DNA of 8,298 bases from Pseudomonadota bacterium (GTDB lineage: Bacteria > Pseudomonadota > Alphaproteobacteria > Rhizobiales > Methyloligellaceae), in contig JADFHH010000057.1 in the NCBI GenBank assembly GCA_022567275.1, positions 1 to 8,298 of the forward strand. The letters run 5' to 3'. The position numbers and the translations under genes are program-made. Position 1 is the stretch's first letter, and each line of letters begins with the position of its first letter. Positions 1 through 6,900 of the stretch are shown here, piece after piece. A model generated the notes under the pieces. The model saw only the letters and a program-made list of their open reading frames with translations. It was not told the origin of the DNA and ran no database searches.

Positions 1-1455
1 GAAGTCTTGGGCATCATCAACGAGCCGACCGCGGCTGCGCTCGCCGACGGACTTGAGAAGAAGTCGGGCGAGACCATCGCTGTCTACGATTTGGGCGGCG
101 GCACGTTCGACATTTCGATCCTCGAGATCGGCGACGGCGTGTTCGAGGTGAAGTCGACCAATGGCGACACCTTCCTCGGCGGCGAAGATTTCGACATGCT
201 GCTGGTGGGCTATCTGGCGGACGAATTCAAGAAAGAGCAGGGGATTGATCTTCGCGATGACAAGCTCGCCCTTCAGCGCCTGAAAGAAGGCGCGGAAAAA
301 GCCAAGATCGAGTTGTCTTCCACCTCCCAGACGGAAATCAACCTGCCCTTTATCACCGCCGACAAGTCCGGACCCAAGCATCTCACCATGAAGCTGACCC
401 GGGCCAAGCTCGAGAGCCTGGTGGAAGAATTGATCCAGCGCACGGTCAAGCCGTGCGAGGCGGCGCTGAAGGACGCCGGGCTGAAAGCCGCCGAGATCGA
501 CGAGGTGGTCCTGGTCGGCGGCATGACCCGGATGCCGAAAGTCATCGAAACGGTGAAAAACACGTTTGGGCGCGAGCCGCACAAGGGCGTGAACCCGGAT
601 GAGGTGGTGGCCGTTGGCGCCGCCATTCAGGCCGGCGTTTTGTCGGGCGATGTGAAAGACGTGCTGCTGCTCGACGTGACCCCGCTGTCGCTCGGCATCG
701 AGACGCTGGGCGGTGTGTTCTCGCGGCTGATCGAGCGCAACACCACCATCCCGACCAAGAAGAGCCAGGTGTTCTCAACCGCTGAAGACCATCAAAACGC
801 GGTCACCATCCGGGTGTATCAGGGCGAGCGCGAGATGGCGTCCGACAACAAAATGCTGGGTCAGTTCGACCTGATCGGCATCCCGCCCGCCCCCAGAGGC
901 GTGCCGCAAATCGATGTCGCCTTCGACATCGACGCCAATGGCATCGTCAATGTGGCGGCGTCCGACAAGGCCACCGGCAAGGAGCAATCGATCCGTATTC
1001 AGGCCTCGGGCGGTCTTTCCGACGCCGACATCGAGCAGATGGTCAAGGACGCGGAAATCCATGCCGAAGAGGACAAGCGGCGGCGCGAGAGAGTCGAGGT
1101 CAGGAATCAGGCCGAAGCGATGCTCCATTCCACGAGCAAGACGCTGGAGGATCTTGGCGACAAGATTTCCGAGAGCGACAAAACTACCGTTGAAGAAGCG
1201 GCTTCGGAACTGAAGTCCGTGCTTGAGGACGACGATGCCGATACCGAGGCCATCAAGCAGAAGCTCGACACCCTCGCGCAAGTCTCGATGAAACTCGGCG
1301 AGGCCATGTATCAGGCGGCCCAGGCCGAAAGCGCGGCTGGCGGCCCGGACGGCGATACCGGCGATGACGTGATCGATGCGGACTTCGAGGAAGTCAAAGA
1401 CGACAAGGATGACAAGGACGGCGAAGACGGCAAAGAATCCACCAAATCCGCGTGA
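1..1455 (+). CDS. dnaK: Chaperone protein DnaK (Hsp70), 5'-truncated by window edge
   Basis: This is the ATP-dependent Hsp70 chaperone of the cytoplasm, which binds exposed hydrophobic peptides in a cycle driven by DnaJ and GrpE. The frame is open from base 1, so the gene starts outside the window. About 160 N-terminal residues are missing and 484 are present. Visible landmarks are INEPTAAALA (residues 7-16), the phosphate-binding DLGGGTFDIS, GGEDFD, VLVGGMTRMP, the interdomain linker DVLLLDVTPLSLG, the substrate-binding domain with STAED and QGERE, the helical lid, and an acidic C-terminus with the EEV-type ending common in bacterial DnaK. The first residues read EVLGIINEP where the family normally has an arginine before IINEP, and ALADG replaces ALAYG; FDMLLVGYL replaces the usual FDxRLxxYL. 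The rest matches alphaproteobacterial DnaK closely, so I take it as the housekeeping copy. dnaJ follows 91 bases downstream. Confidence 0.97.
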   Translation, partial: EVLGIINEPTAAALADGLEKKSGETIAVYDLGGGTFDISILEIGDGVFEVKSTNGDTFLGGEDFDMLLVGYLADEFKKEQGIDLRDDKLALQRLKEGAEKAKIELSSTSQTEINLPFITADKSGPKHLTMKLTRAKLESLVEELIQRTVKPCEAALKDAGLKAAEIDEVVLVGGMTRMPKVIETVKNTFGREPHKGVNPDEVVAVGAAIQAGVLSGDVKDVLLLDVTPLSLGIETLGGVFSRLIERNTTIPTKKSQVFSTAEDHQNAVTIRVYQGEREMASDNKMLGQFDLIGIPPAPRGVPQIDVAFDIDANGIVNVAASDKATGKEQSIRIQASGGLSDADIEQMVKDAEIHAEEDKRRRERVEVRNQAEAMLHSTSKTLEDLGDKISESDKTTVEEAASELKSVLEDDDADTEAIKQKLDTLAQVSMKLGEAMYQAAQAESAAGGPDGDTGDDVIDADFEEVKDDKDDKDGEDGKESTKSA

Positions 1456-1475
1456 CCCCAATTGAGCGATCTGCA

Positions 1476-1526
1476 ATGAGCCTCGTGAGCCGGACAATGC
1501 AACGCACCCGGCGCGCGGCTCATTTT
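1476..1526 (+). other. Possible alternative hairpins in the dnaK-dnaJ gap
   Basis: The 91-base gap carries TGAGCC twice, at 1477-1482 and 1486-1491, followed by one GGCTCA at 1517-1522. Either upstream copy can pair with it: ATGAGCC with GGCTCAT (1476-1482 with 1517-1523), or TGAGCCG with CGGCTCA (1486-1492 with 1516-1522, 23-base loop). TTTT follows at 1523-1526. This could be a weak attenuator or an mRNA processing hairpin that sets the dnaK to dnaJ ratio. The loop is long and the T-run short, so it is not a convincing intrinsic terminator. Confidence 0.25.
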
Positions 1527-1546
1527 CGCATCTGAAGCAAACGGCG

Positions 1547-2686
1547 ATGGCAAAACAGGATTATTACGAAACGCTCGGCGTGGCGCGCGACGCGGATGCG
1601 GCGGCGTTGAAACGCGCCTTCCGTAACCTCGCCAAACAGCATCACCCGGACCGCAATCCCGGCGATGAAAGTTCCGAGCAAAAATTCAAACAAGTGAACG
1701 AGGCCTATGAAGCGCTGAAGGATCCGCAAAAGCGCGCGGCTTACGACCAGTTTGGCCATGCCGCATTCGACGGCAGCGCGGGCCCCGGCGGAATGCACGG
1801 CTTTAGCGGCGACTTCTCCTCCTCCATGTCGGATATCTTCGACGATCTGTTCGGCGAGTTCATGGGGTCGCGGCGCGGCGGCCCGCGCACCATGCGCGAG
1901 CGCGGCGCCGATCTGCGCTACAATCTGGAGATTTCTCTGCGCGAGGCCTATGACGGCAAGAGCGCGCAGATTCGCGTGCCCTCAAGTATAAACTGTGCAC
2001 CCTGTGCCGGCTCCGGCGCCAGGCCGGGCACCAGCCCCGGCGCGTGCCGCACCTGCAGCGGCAGCGGCAAGGTGCGCGCATCGCAAGGCTTCTTCACCAT
2101 CGAGCGGACCTGCCCGGCGTGCCAGGGTCTGGGTGAAATGATCGAAGACCCGTGCCCGGATTGCCGCGGGTCGGGACGCGTCACCAAAGAGCGCACCTTG
2201 TCGGTCACGATCCCCCCAGGCGTCGAGGACGGCACCCGCATCCGGCTGGCCAATGAAGGGGAGGCCGGACTGCGCGGCGGTCCGCCCGGCGATCTCTATA
2301 TTTTCCTCGCCATCAAACCGCATGAGTTCTTTCAGCGCGACGGCGCCGACATATTTACCCGCGTTCCGATCGCCATGACCACGGGCGCGCTCGGCGGACA
2401 TATCGAAGTGCCAATGGTCAATGGCGGGCGCACGCGGGTGAAAATCCCCGAAGGGACGCAGACCGGGCGTCAGTTCCGCCTCAAGGGCAAAGGCATGCCG
2501 GTGATGCAGAGAAAGACGGCCGGCGATATGTATATTCAGGTCGAGGTCGAAACGCCGAAAAACCTGACGCGCAAGCAGCAGGACATTTTGAAAGAGTTCG
2601 ACAAGGCGTCGTCGGACTCGACCTCTCCTGAGGCCGCCGGCTTCTTCGCCCGCGTCAGGGAGTTCTTCGAAGGCATGGGCGAGTGA
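1547..2686 (+). CDS. dnaJ: Chaperone protein DnaJ (Hsp40, type I)
   Basis: This is the co-chaperone that delivers unfolded clients to DnaK and stimulates its ATPase. The 379 residues match the family length. The J-domain (about 3-70) has the HPD motif in KQHHPDRNPGD. A Gly/Phe-rich linker (about 72-115) follows. The zinc-binding region (about 145-210) has all four CxxCxGxG repeats: CAPCAGSG, CRTCSGSG, CPACQGLG and CPDCRGSG. Next come the C-terminal peptide-binding beta domains, with IPPGVEDGTRIRL and the GGxxEVP-like segment GGHIEVP. The ATG at 1547 puts the J-domain at the N-terminus as expected; only a weak GAAG (1534-1537) serves as Shine-Dalgarno. It follows dnaK in the classical order, and its stop codon overlaps the pyrF start. 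No key residue is missing. Confidence 0.98.
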   Translation: MAKQDYYETLGVARDADAAALKRAFRNLAKQHHPDRNPGDESSEQKFKQVNEAYEALKDPQKRAAYDQFGHAAFDGSAGPGGMHGFSGDFSSSMSDIFDDLFGEFMGSRRGGPRTMRERGADLRYNLEISLREAYDGKSAQIRVPSSINCAPCAGSGARPGTSPGACRTCSGSGKVRASQGFFTIERTCPACQGLGEMIEDPCPDCRGSGRVTKERTLSVTIPPGVEDGTRIRLANEGEAGLRGGPPGDLYIFLAIKPHEFFQRDGADIFTRVPIAMTTGALGGHIEVPMVNGGRTRVKIPEGTQTGRQFRLKGKGMPVMQRKTAGDMYIQVEVETPKNLTRKQQDILKEFDKASSDSTSPEAAGFFARVREFFEGMGE

Positions 2687-3381
2687 AGGCGCATGAGCGC
2701 CTGATCGTTGCGCTCGATGTCAAAGGGCCGGACGAGGCCCGCACGCTTGTTGCAAAAATAGGCGCCTATGCCGGGGTATGGAAGATCGGCCTGGAGCTAT
2801 TGTTCTCCGGCGGCGCGGAGTTGGCGCGCGAGCTGTCGGCACAGGGACAGAAGGTCTTCGTCGACGCCAAGCTGCTCGACATTTCCAATACGGTAGAGCG
2901 CGCCACGGCCAATATCGCCGCCATGGGGGCGGCTTTTCTCACCATTCACGGACACGACATCAAAACGCTTAAAAGCGCGGTGGCCGGGCGTGGCGACGCT
3001 CCGCTCAAGCTGTTCGCGGTGACGGTCCTGACAAGCCTTAACGCGGCCGATCTGGCTGAGCAGGGAATTGATGAATCGCCCGCGGACTTGGCTCTGCGCC
3101 GGGCGGAACTTGCCAAAAAATCCGGATTCGATGGCGTCATCGCCTCTGGTCACGAGGCCGCCTCCATCCGTGAGGCTACCGGCGACGATTTCCTCATCGT
3201 CACACCGGGCATCCGCCCGGCTGGTGCGGACGCGGACGATCAGGCCCGCGTCATGACGCCGACCAAAGCGATTCGTGCCGGCGCGGATTATCTGGTCGTC
3301 GGGCGGCCCATCACGCAAGCTACAGACCCGGGCGCCGCAGCACGGGCAATCGTGGAAGAGATCGAGCAGGCGCTTGTATGA
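2683..3381 (+). CDS. pyrF: Orotidine 5'-phosphate decarboxylase
   Basis: This enzyme decarboxylates OMP to UMP, the last step of de novo pyrimidine synthesis, in the cytoplasm. The 232 residues are normal for the bacterial family. Motifs appear in order: LIVALDV near the N-terminus, the KIGLELLFSGG strand, the catalytic DxKxxD set in VDAKLLDISNTVE, TIHGHD, VTVLTSL, and the phosphate-binding end VTPGIRP followed by IRAGADYLVVGRPIT. The start is GTG at 2683, sharing four bases (GTGA) with the dnaJ stop, with GAAGG at 2669-2673 as a possible ribosome binding site inside dnaJ. This implies translational coupling. The nearby ATG at 2693 is out of frame. From memory, dnaJ-pyrF linkage also occurs in other alphaproteobacteria; a functional tie to chaperones is not implied. 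Confidence 0.96.
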   Translation: MKAHERLIVALDVKGPDEARTLVAKIGAYAGVWKIGLELLFSGGAELARELSAQGQKVFVDAKLLDISNTVERATANIAAMGAAFLTIHGHDIKTLKSAVAGRGDAPLKLFAVTVLTSLNAADLAEQGIDESPADLALRRAELAKKSGFDGVIASGHEAASIREATGDDFLIVTPGIRPAGADADDQARVMTPTKAIRAGADYLVVGRPITQATDPGAAARAIVEEIEQALV

Positions 3382-3400
3382 TCGGGTTTATGACCAAAGC

Positions 3401-3406
3401 AGGAGG
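3401..3406 (+). promoter_or_regulatory. Strong Shine-Dalgarno fixing the DUF1330 gene start
   Basis: AGGAGG lies 6 bases before the ATG at 3413. It decides against the longer in-frame reading that begins at 3275 inside pyrF, whose extra N-terminus has no family resemblance. Confidence 0.85.
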
Positions 3407-3412
3407 AGAGAG

Positions 3413-3703
3413 ATGGCCAAAGGTTACTGGATTGCCCATGTGAACGTCACCGAGCCGGAGAAATACCCCGACTATATCGCCACCGCCAAGCCCGCCTTCG
3501 AGGAATATGGCGCCCGCTTCCTGGTCCGCGGCGGTGCGTATGAATGCGTGGAGGGGAATACGGGCATGCGGCATGTGGTCATTGAGTTCGACTCCATGGC
3601 CGACGCGCTGGCTTGCTATAATTGCGGGCAATATCAAAAGGCCGCTAAAATCCGTACCGGTGCGAGCACGGGAACCATCACCATCGTCGAAGGCGTGGAG
3701 TAA
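3413..3703 (+). CDS. DUF1330 family protein
   Basis: This is a small, probably cytoplasmic protein of 96 residues, the usual size for DUF1330, a dimeric alpha/beta-barrel (ferredoxin-like) family without an assigned reaction. The family pattern is visible: an N-terminal strand MAKGYWIAHVNV, the helix around EKYPDYIATAKPAFEEYGARFLVRGG, the central strand RHVVIEFDSM, the helix ADALACYNCGQYQKAAKIR, and the closing GASTGTITIVEG. There is no signal peptide. The gene starts 31 bases after pyrF with its own strong ribosome binding site, so it is probably co-transcribed with dnaJ-pyrF. Its TAA stop (3701-3703) is also the first three bases of a 34-bp inverted repeat that opens the palindromic element. 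The C-terminus looks natural for the family, so the element has not visibly shortened the protein. Function is unknown. Confidence 0.92.
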   Translation: MAKGYWIAHVNVTEPEKYPDYIATAKPAFEEYGARFLVRGGAYECVEGNTGMRHVVIEFDSMADALACYNCGQYQKAAKIRTGASTGTITIVEGVE

Positions 3704-3734
3704 TACCAGTGCTCATTGATAGGGACCTATTTCA
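3701..3734 (+). repeat. Left terminal inverted repeat (34 bp, perfect)
   Basis: It begins TAATACCAGTGC and ends CCTATTTCA, and includes the stop codon of the DUF1330 gene. It contains its own small palindrome ATAGG-GA-CCTAT at 3719-3730. It is identical to the reverse complement of 3935-3968. Matching stops at both ends: base 3700 does not pair with 3969. Confidence 0.97.
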
Positions 3735-3829
3735 CCGGAGCGATTTTTTCCGTCAGCAAGGCGCGTGCCGTGCGGTGGTACGTGTACCATAAGCGGCGCG
3801 CAACGCGGCTGGCGGGAAAAATCGTCCGG
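3735..3829. repeat. Internal hairpin unit A
   Basis: This imperfect palindrome is centred at about 3782.5. The outer stem pairs 3735-3757 with 3808-3829: one bulged G (3740) and two positions (3749 with 3816, 3753 with 3812) that are mismatches in DNA but G-U wobbles in a + strand RNA. The tip is TGGTAC-GT-GTACCA (3776-3789). The GC-rich flanks of the tip match unit B in inverted orientation. Confidence 0.88.
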
Positions 3830-3839
3830 CCCTTCGGGT

Positions 3840-3933
3840 GGATCATAGCGGCCCATCGGCTGCGTTGCGCCGCTTGCCCGATACGCAAGTATCGCGCTGC
3901 GCACCGCGCCTGCCCGATGGGCCGCTATGATCC
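3840..3933. repeat. Internal hairpin unit B
   Basis: This palindrome is centred at 3886.5. A perfect 20-bp stem joins 3840-3859 to 3914-3933 (GGATCATAGC outward end). The tip is CGATAC-GCAA-GTATCG (3879-3894), a stem capped by a GNRA-type tetraloop. The region between stem and tip (3860-3878 and 3895-3913) pairs poorly but carries GCGTTGCGC, CGCTT and CGCGCC blocks also found in unit A read backwards. Confidence 0.9.
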
Positions 3934-3934
3934 A

Positions 3935-3968
3935 TGAAATAGGTCCCTATCAATGAGCACTGGTATTA
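3935..3968 (-). repeat. Right terminal inverted repeat (34 bp, perfect)
   Basis: It is the exact reverse complement of 3701-3734. Its outer end (3966-3968, TTA on the + strand) is the TAA stop codon of the large minus-strand gene. Confidence 0.97.
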
Positions 3969-6900
3969 GCCGGCCGTTTTCTTTGCGCTGGAGCGCGATT
4001 TCGACGACGTGCGGTCATAGCGCGCCCGGAACTGCTTCATGAAAGCGTCCAGCGTGCCGATGGCGGCGATTTCCTTCGCCAGGTTGCGGAAGGCGACGCC
4101 CTTGGCCATGATCGGTTTGGTCACCAGAATGAACGATGCCGCATCCGCCGTCTTGACCATTTTGGAATAGTATTTCTTGCTTATGCGATCGAGTGCGAAC
4201 TGATCGTCAGCGAGCGAATAACCAATCGCGGCACGCAACACATCGAGGCGCTCCTGCTCGTTCAGAGCTTTCGCTTTACGCCAGCGGCCGCCAAGCATTT
4301 TTTCGAGTTGGCTGCTGGCTCCGTTCCAGTCCTTCGCGTTCCAATAGGCGTCGGCCTTGAGCCGGTCGACATCCGGCCCTTCGATCTCATTGAGAATTTC
4401 AATGGCCGAAGCGGAACGTCCCAGCTCGCTAAGCGCACGCGCTTCGAGCAGATTGCGGCGTGTATGCAAATCCTCGGGCAATCCGGCCTGACGCGTCCGC
4501 CGAATAGCGCGCAGCGCCAGATTTGCCTTGTGGTTCATCAAATACACCATGGCGAGGCGTGTGGCGACCTGCGCGCGCGCGGCGCCCTTGAGGCGCTTGT
4601 TCACCTGATGGTCGAGCAGCTCGCTTGCCTGATCCAGCAAATCGATCTTGATCAGACGGTTCGCCAGATTCCGGATCATGTCATCGCCCAGGCGTCCCAC
4701 CGGCGTCAGCTCGCGATAGCCATAAAACAGACCGAGCGCACGCACGGGATCCAACTCGTCGCTATCGCCATGCAGGAACAGATTTTTGAACACCTGTTTC
4801 ATGTCGTCCTGTATCTTCAAGGCAATCTCTTGTTTGGGGAACGCATCGATGCTGTTTCGCATCACTGTAAATCCGGCCGCGTAGCGCTTCTCCTTGACAT
4901 AGAGATTGGCGAGTGCCCGCAAGGTCCGGAGTTCGATGTCATCGCCACGCCAGAACAACTGAAGGCGTTCAAGCTCTTTCAGGGCCTGTTCGCGATCGAT
5001 TTTCCCGGTTCTCAAATCGAGTAAGGTTGAGTGCAGCCTTGCTTCGGCTACGACCTGCTGCACGGTACTATCCAGCGCGACCTTATAGGACTCTCTGGCT
5101 TCTTCGATGCGGCCCACGCGATCAAGATAACGCGCTGTCAAGAGTTGCAGCCGGGCGCGCAGCGAAGTGGGCAGGTTTTCGCGTGGAATGGCATTCAATT
5201 CCGCCGCCGCACGGGTCAATTTACCGGTTTCCAGCGCCGCGCGCACCGCCCCCATGCGGAACCGCGCCTGTATGTCGGCTCTGTAGGAACCAATCGCATC
5301 GGCGCCATCCTTGAACTGGCGCAGCGCTTCCGCCCATTTCTGTTCGCTCGTCGCGATCAGGCCGCGCCACAATGAAGCATCCGTGGCGTTGGCCAGCGCA
5401 TGGACCTCAAAGTCCTTGCGCGCGTCCTTTTGCCGTCCCATCAGGACGAGGGTCGCGCCGCGCATGGCATTGTATGCCGGATCGCTCTCGACATATTCAT
5501 CGAGATTGGCCATGCGGTGCAGAAGTCCCAGCGCCTCGACATACAGCGAATTCGCCAAATAGAGCATCGCAAGGTCGAAACGCAGATAGTTCACTTGCTT
5601 TTCCGGCGCCACGGATATCTGGCGCAGCATGTCATGGATATTGTCCGATAAAACGCCCGGAGACTCGACTGTCGAGGGCTTGAAATCGATAAATCCAGTG
5701 CGCGCCGTTTCACGCAGCGCTTTTTTTCCGGCCCTGTACTGGCTGGCGTTGCCGGCTGACAGGGTCAGACCATTGCGGCTTGTCACGAGCACTTCATCGC
5801 GATGCAGCCGAACCGCCACATCATCGGTTCTCGGCCGGATGACAATACCCTGAGCCGTGGCGAAGGCCGTGAAGTCTACCAGTTCCTGCTGCTTTGCGAT
5901 GTTACGCTGGGGCGGGAAAGCGGTGACTACGGCAAACCGGTCACCGATTTCGGGATCCGTTAGCCAGTGAACCTGTCCATAGTTCTTCATCTTGATTCTG
6001 ATGAGCGATTGTTTGTCGCCGCGCAGCGCTCTCATCAACGTCAGGGGATTGGTGCCGCCGCCGGCCATATCTCCGATTGTCATATGCCAGCCATTATTGG
6101 AGTAGGTGACATGCATCAATTGCGGCTCTTTCAGGGTGATGCGGATATATTGCGCATCGTCGAAACGCAGATGTTCGACACTTTCGATCATCCCCTTTCC
6201 GGCGTGGCGCAAAGCTTTCAGGTCCAGCCGGGCATCGCTGTCGAACACGCTCCAGATGCTACGCCCGCGCCGGAATATCGCTGCGGCGATAGGTTCCTTG
6301 AACTGGAAGGTGAAACTCAGGCTCGCGCCCGCATTCTCCATCACGGCCCCGGCCGCCCTTGCCTTGGGAATACCGGCTTGCCCGGAGTTGGCCCTGGGGT
6401 GTTTCGCAGCGCCGGTTACGTCGGGCTCTCGCGGTTGTTCTTGCGCGAAAGACGTGCCCGAAAGCGCCGCCGGATCGATATCCCTGGTGACAATCCCGGC
6501 GCTCGCACCGCGCGCCGCGCCAGCATTTTCCCCGGAAGATGGCGTGGATATCATCGCCTTGAGTTTCGCCGTCTTCGCGGTTGCCGAAGCCTCCGCCAGG
6601 GCGTCAGGCCCCGTCAGGTCGAGCACATAGCTGAGCCCTTCCCGGAAACCGCGAACATCGACATCCTCGTCCACGGTGAGACGCATCGCCATGCCAGCGG
6701 ATGTTTTCACCGCATCGATGCCTTGCAGAAACTTGGGCGGGTCGGCTCTGGCCTGTGACAAATCCACAGCGGAGCTCTGGTTGAACGAGAGCTCGACCAT
6801 GCGGCCCTTGCGCGTGAGTTTGAATTTTACAAACTTGTTCCATTGGAAAACGAGTCGGGAGAATGTGGGGTGACGCCCCAGCCGCACATTCAGTTTGTAG

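Larger units (their letters stand above)
3701..3968. repeat. 268-bp compound palindromic element (MITE- or BIME-like) filling the convergent junction
   Basis: The element consists of outer arms 3701-3734 and 3935-3968, which are exact reverse complements over 34/34 bases. Inside are hairpin A (3735-3829), a small central CCC-TTCG-GG hairpin (about 3830-3839, centred on the same axis as the outer arms, 3834.5), and hairpin B (3840-3933). Drawn as RNA or extruded DNA it is a three-branched clover on a 34-bp stem, with only base 3934 and a few internal loops left unpaired. A and B are diverged inverted copies of each other. The repeat ends exactly at the stop codons of the two converging genes. 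TA is the outermost dinucleotide on both sides, compatible with a TA target duplication as in IS630/Tc1-mariner-derived MITEs. No open reading frame inside looks real. A bidirectional terminator or mRNA-stabilising role is also possible, but I see no clear U-tract of the classical kind. Confidence 0.93.

Noticed and set aside
775..1497. 240-codon open frame on the minus strand opposite dnaK
   Set aside because: It is a shadow of the GC-rich dnaK frame. The product is repetitive in hydrophobic and arginine residues with no family resemblance, and dnaK itself is beyond doubt.
3275..3412. Longer N-terminus for the DUF1330 protein starting inside pyrF
   Set aside because: The extension overlaps pyrF and is not family-like, whereas AGGAGG sits 6 bases before the ATG at 3413.
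3713..3937. Short open frames inside the palindromic element (both strands, 63-73 codons)
   Set aside because: They run through the hairpin arms, so their sequence is dictated by the palindrome; there are no motifs, and they are far too small for a transposase.
3701..3968. The clover-like fold as a tRNA or other known structured RNA
   Set aside because: The stem and arms are far too long, and no acceptor CCA, T-loop or anticodon arrangement is present. I do not recognise a known RNA family.
3701..3968. CRISPR array
   Set aside because: The repeats are inverted rather than direct and are not regularly spaced with unique spacers; there is no cas gene nearby.
5967..6758. 263-codon + strand open frame opposite the large TPR gene
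   Set aside because: The opposite frame encodes a coherent 1180-residue protein with domains; this one gives His/Arg/Gly-rich text without motifs and without a ribosome binding site.
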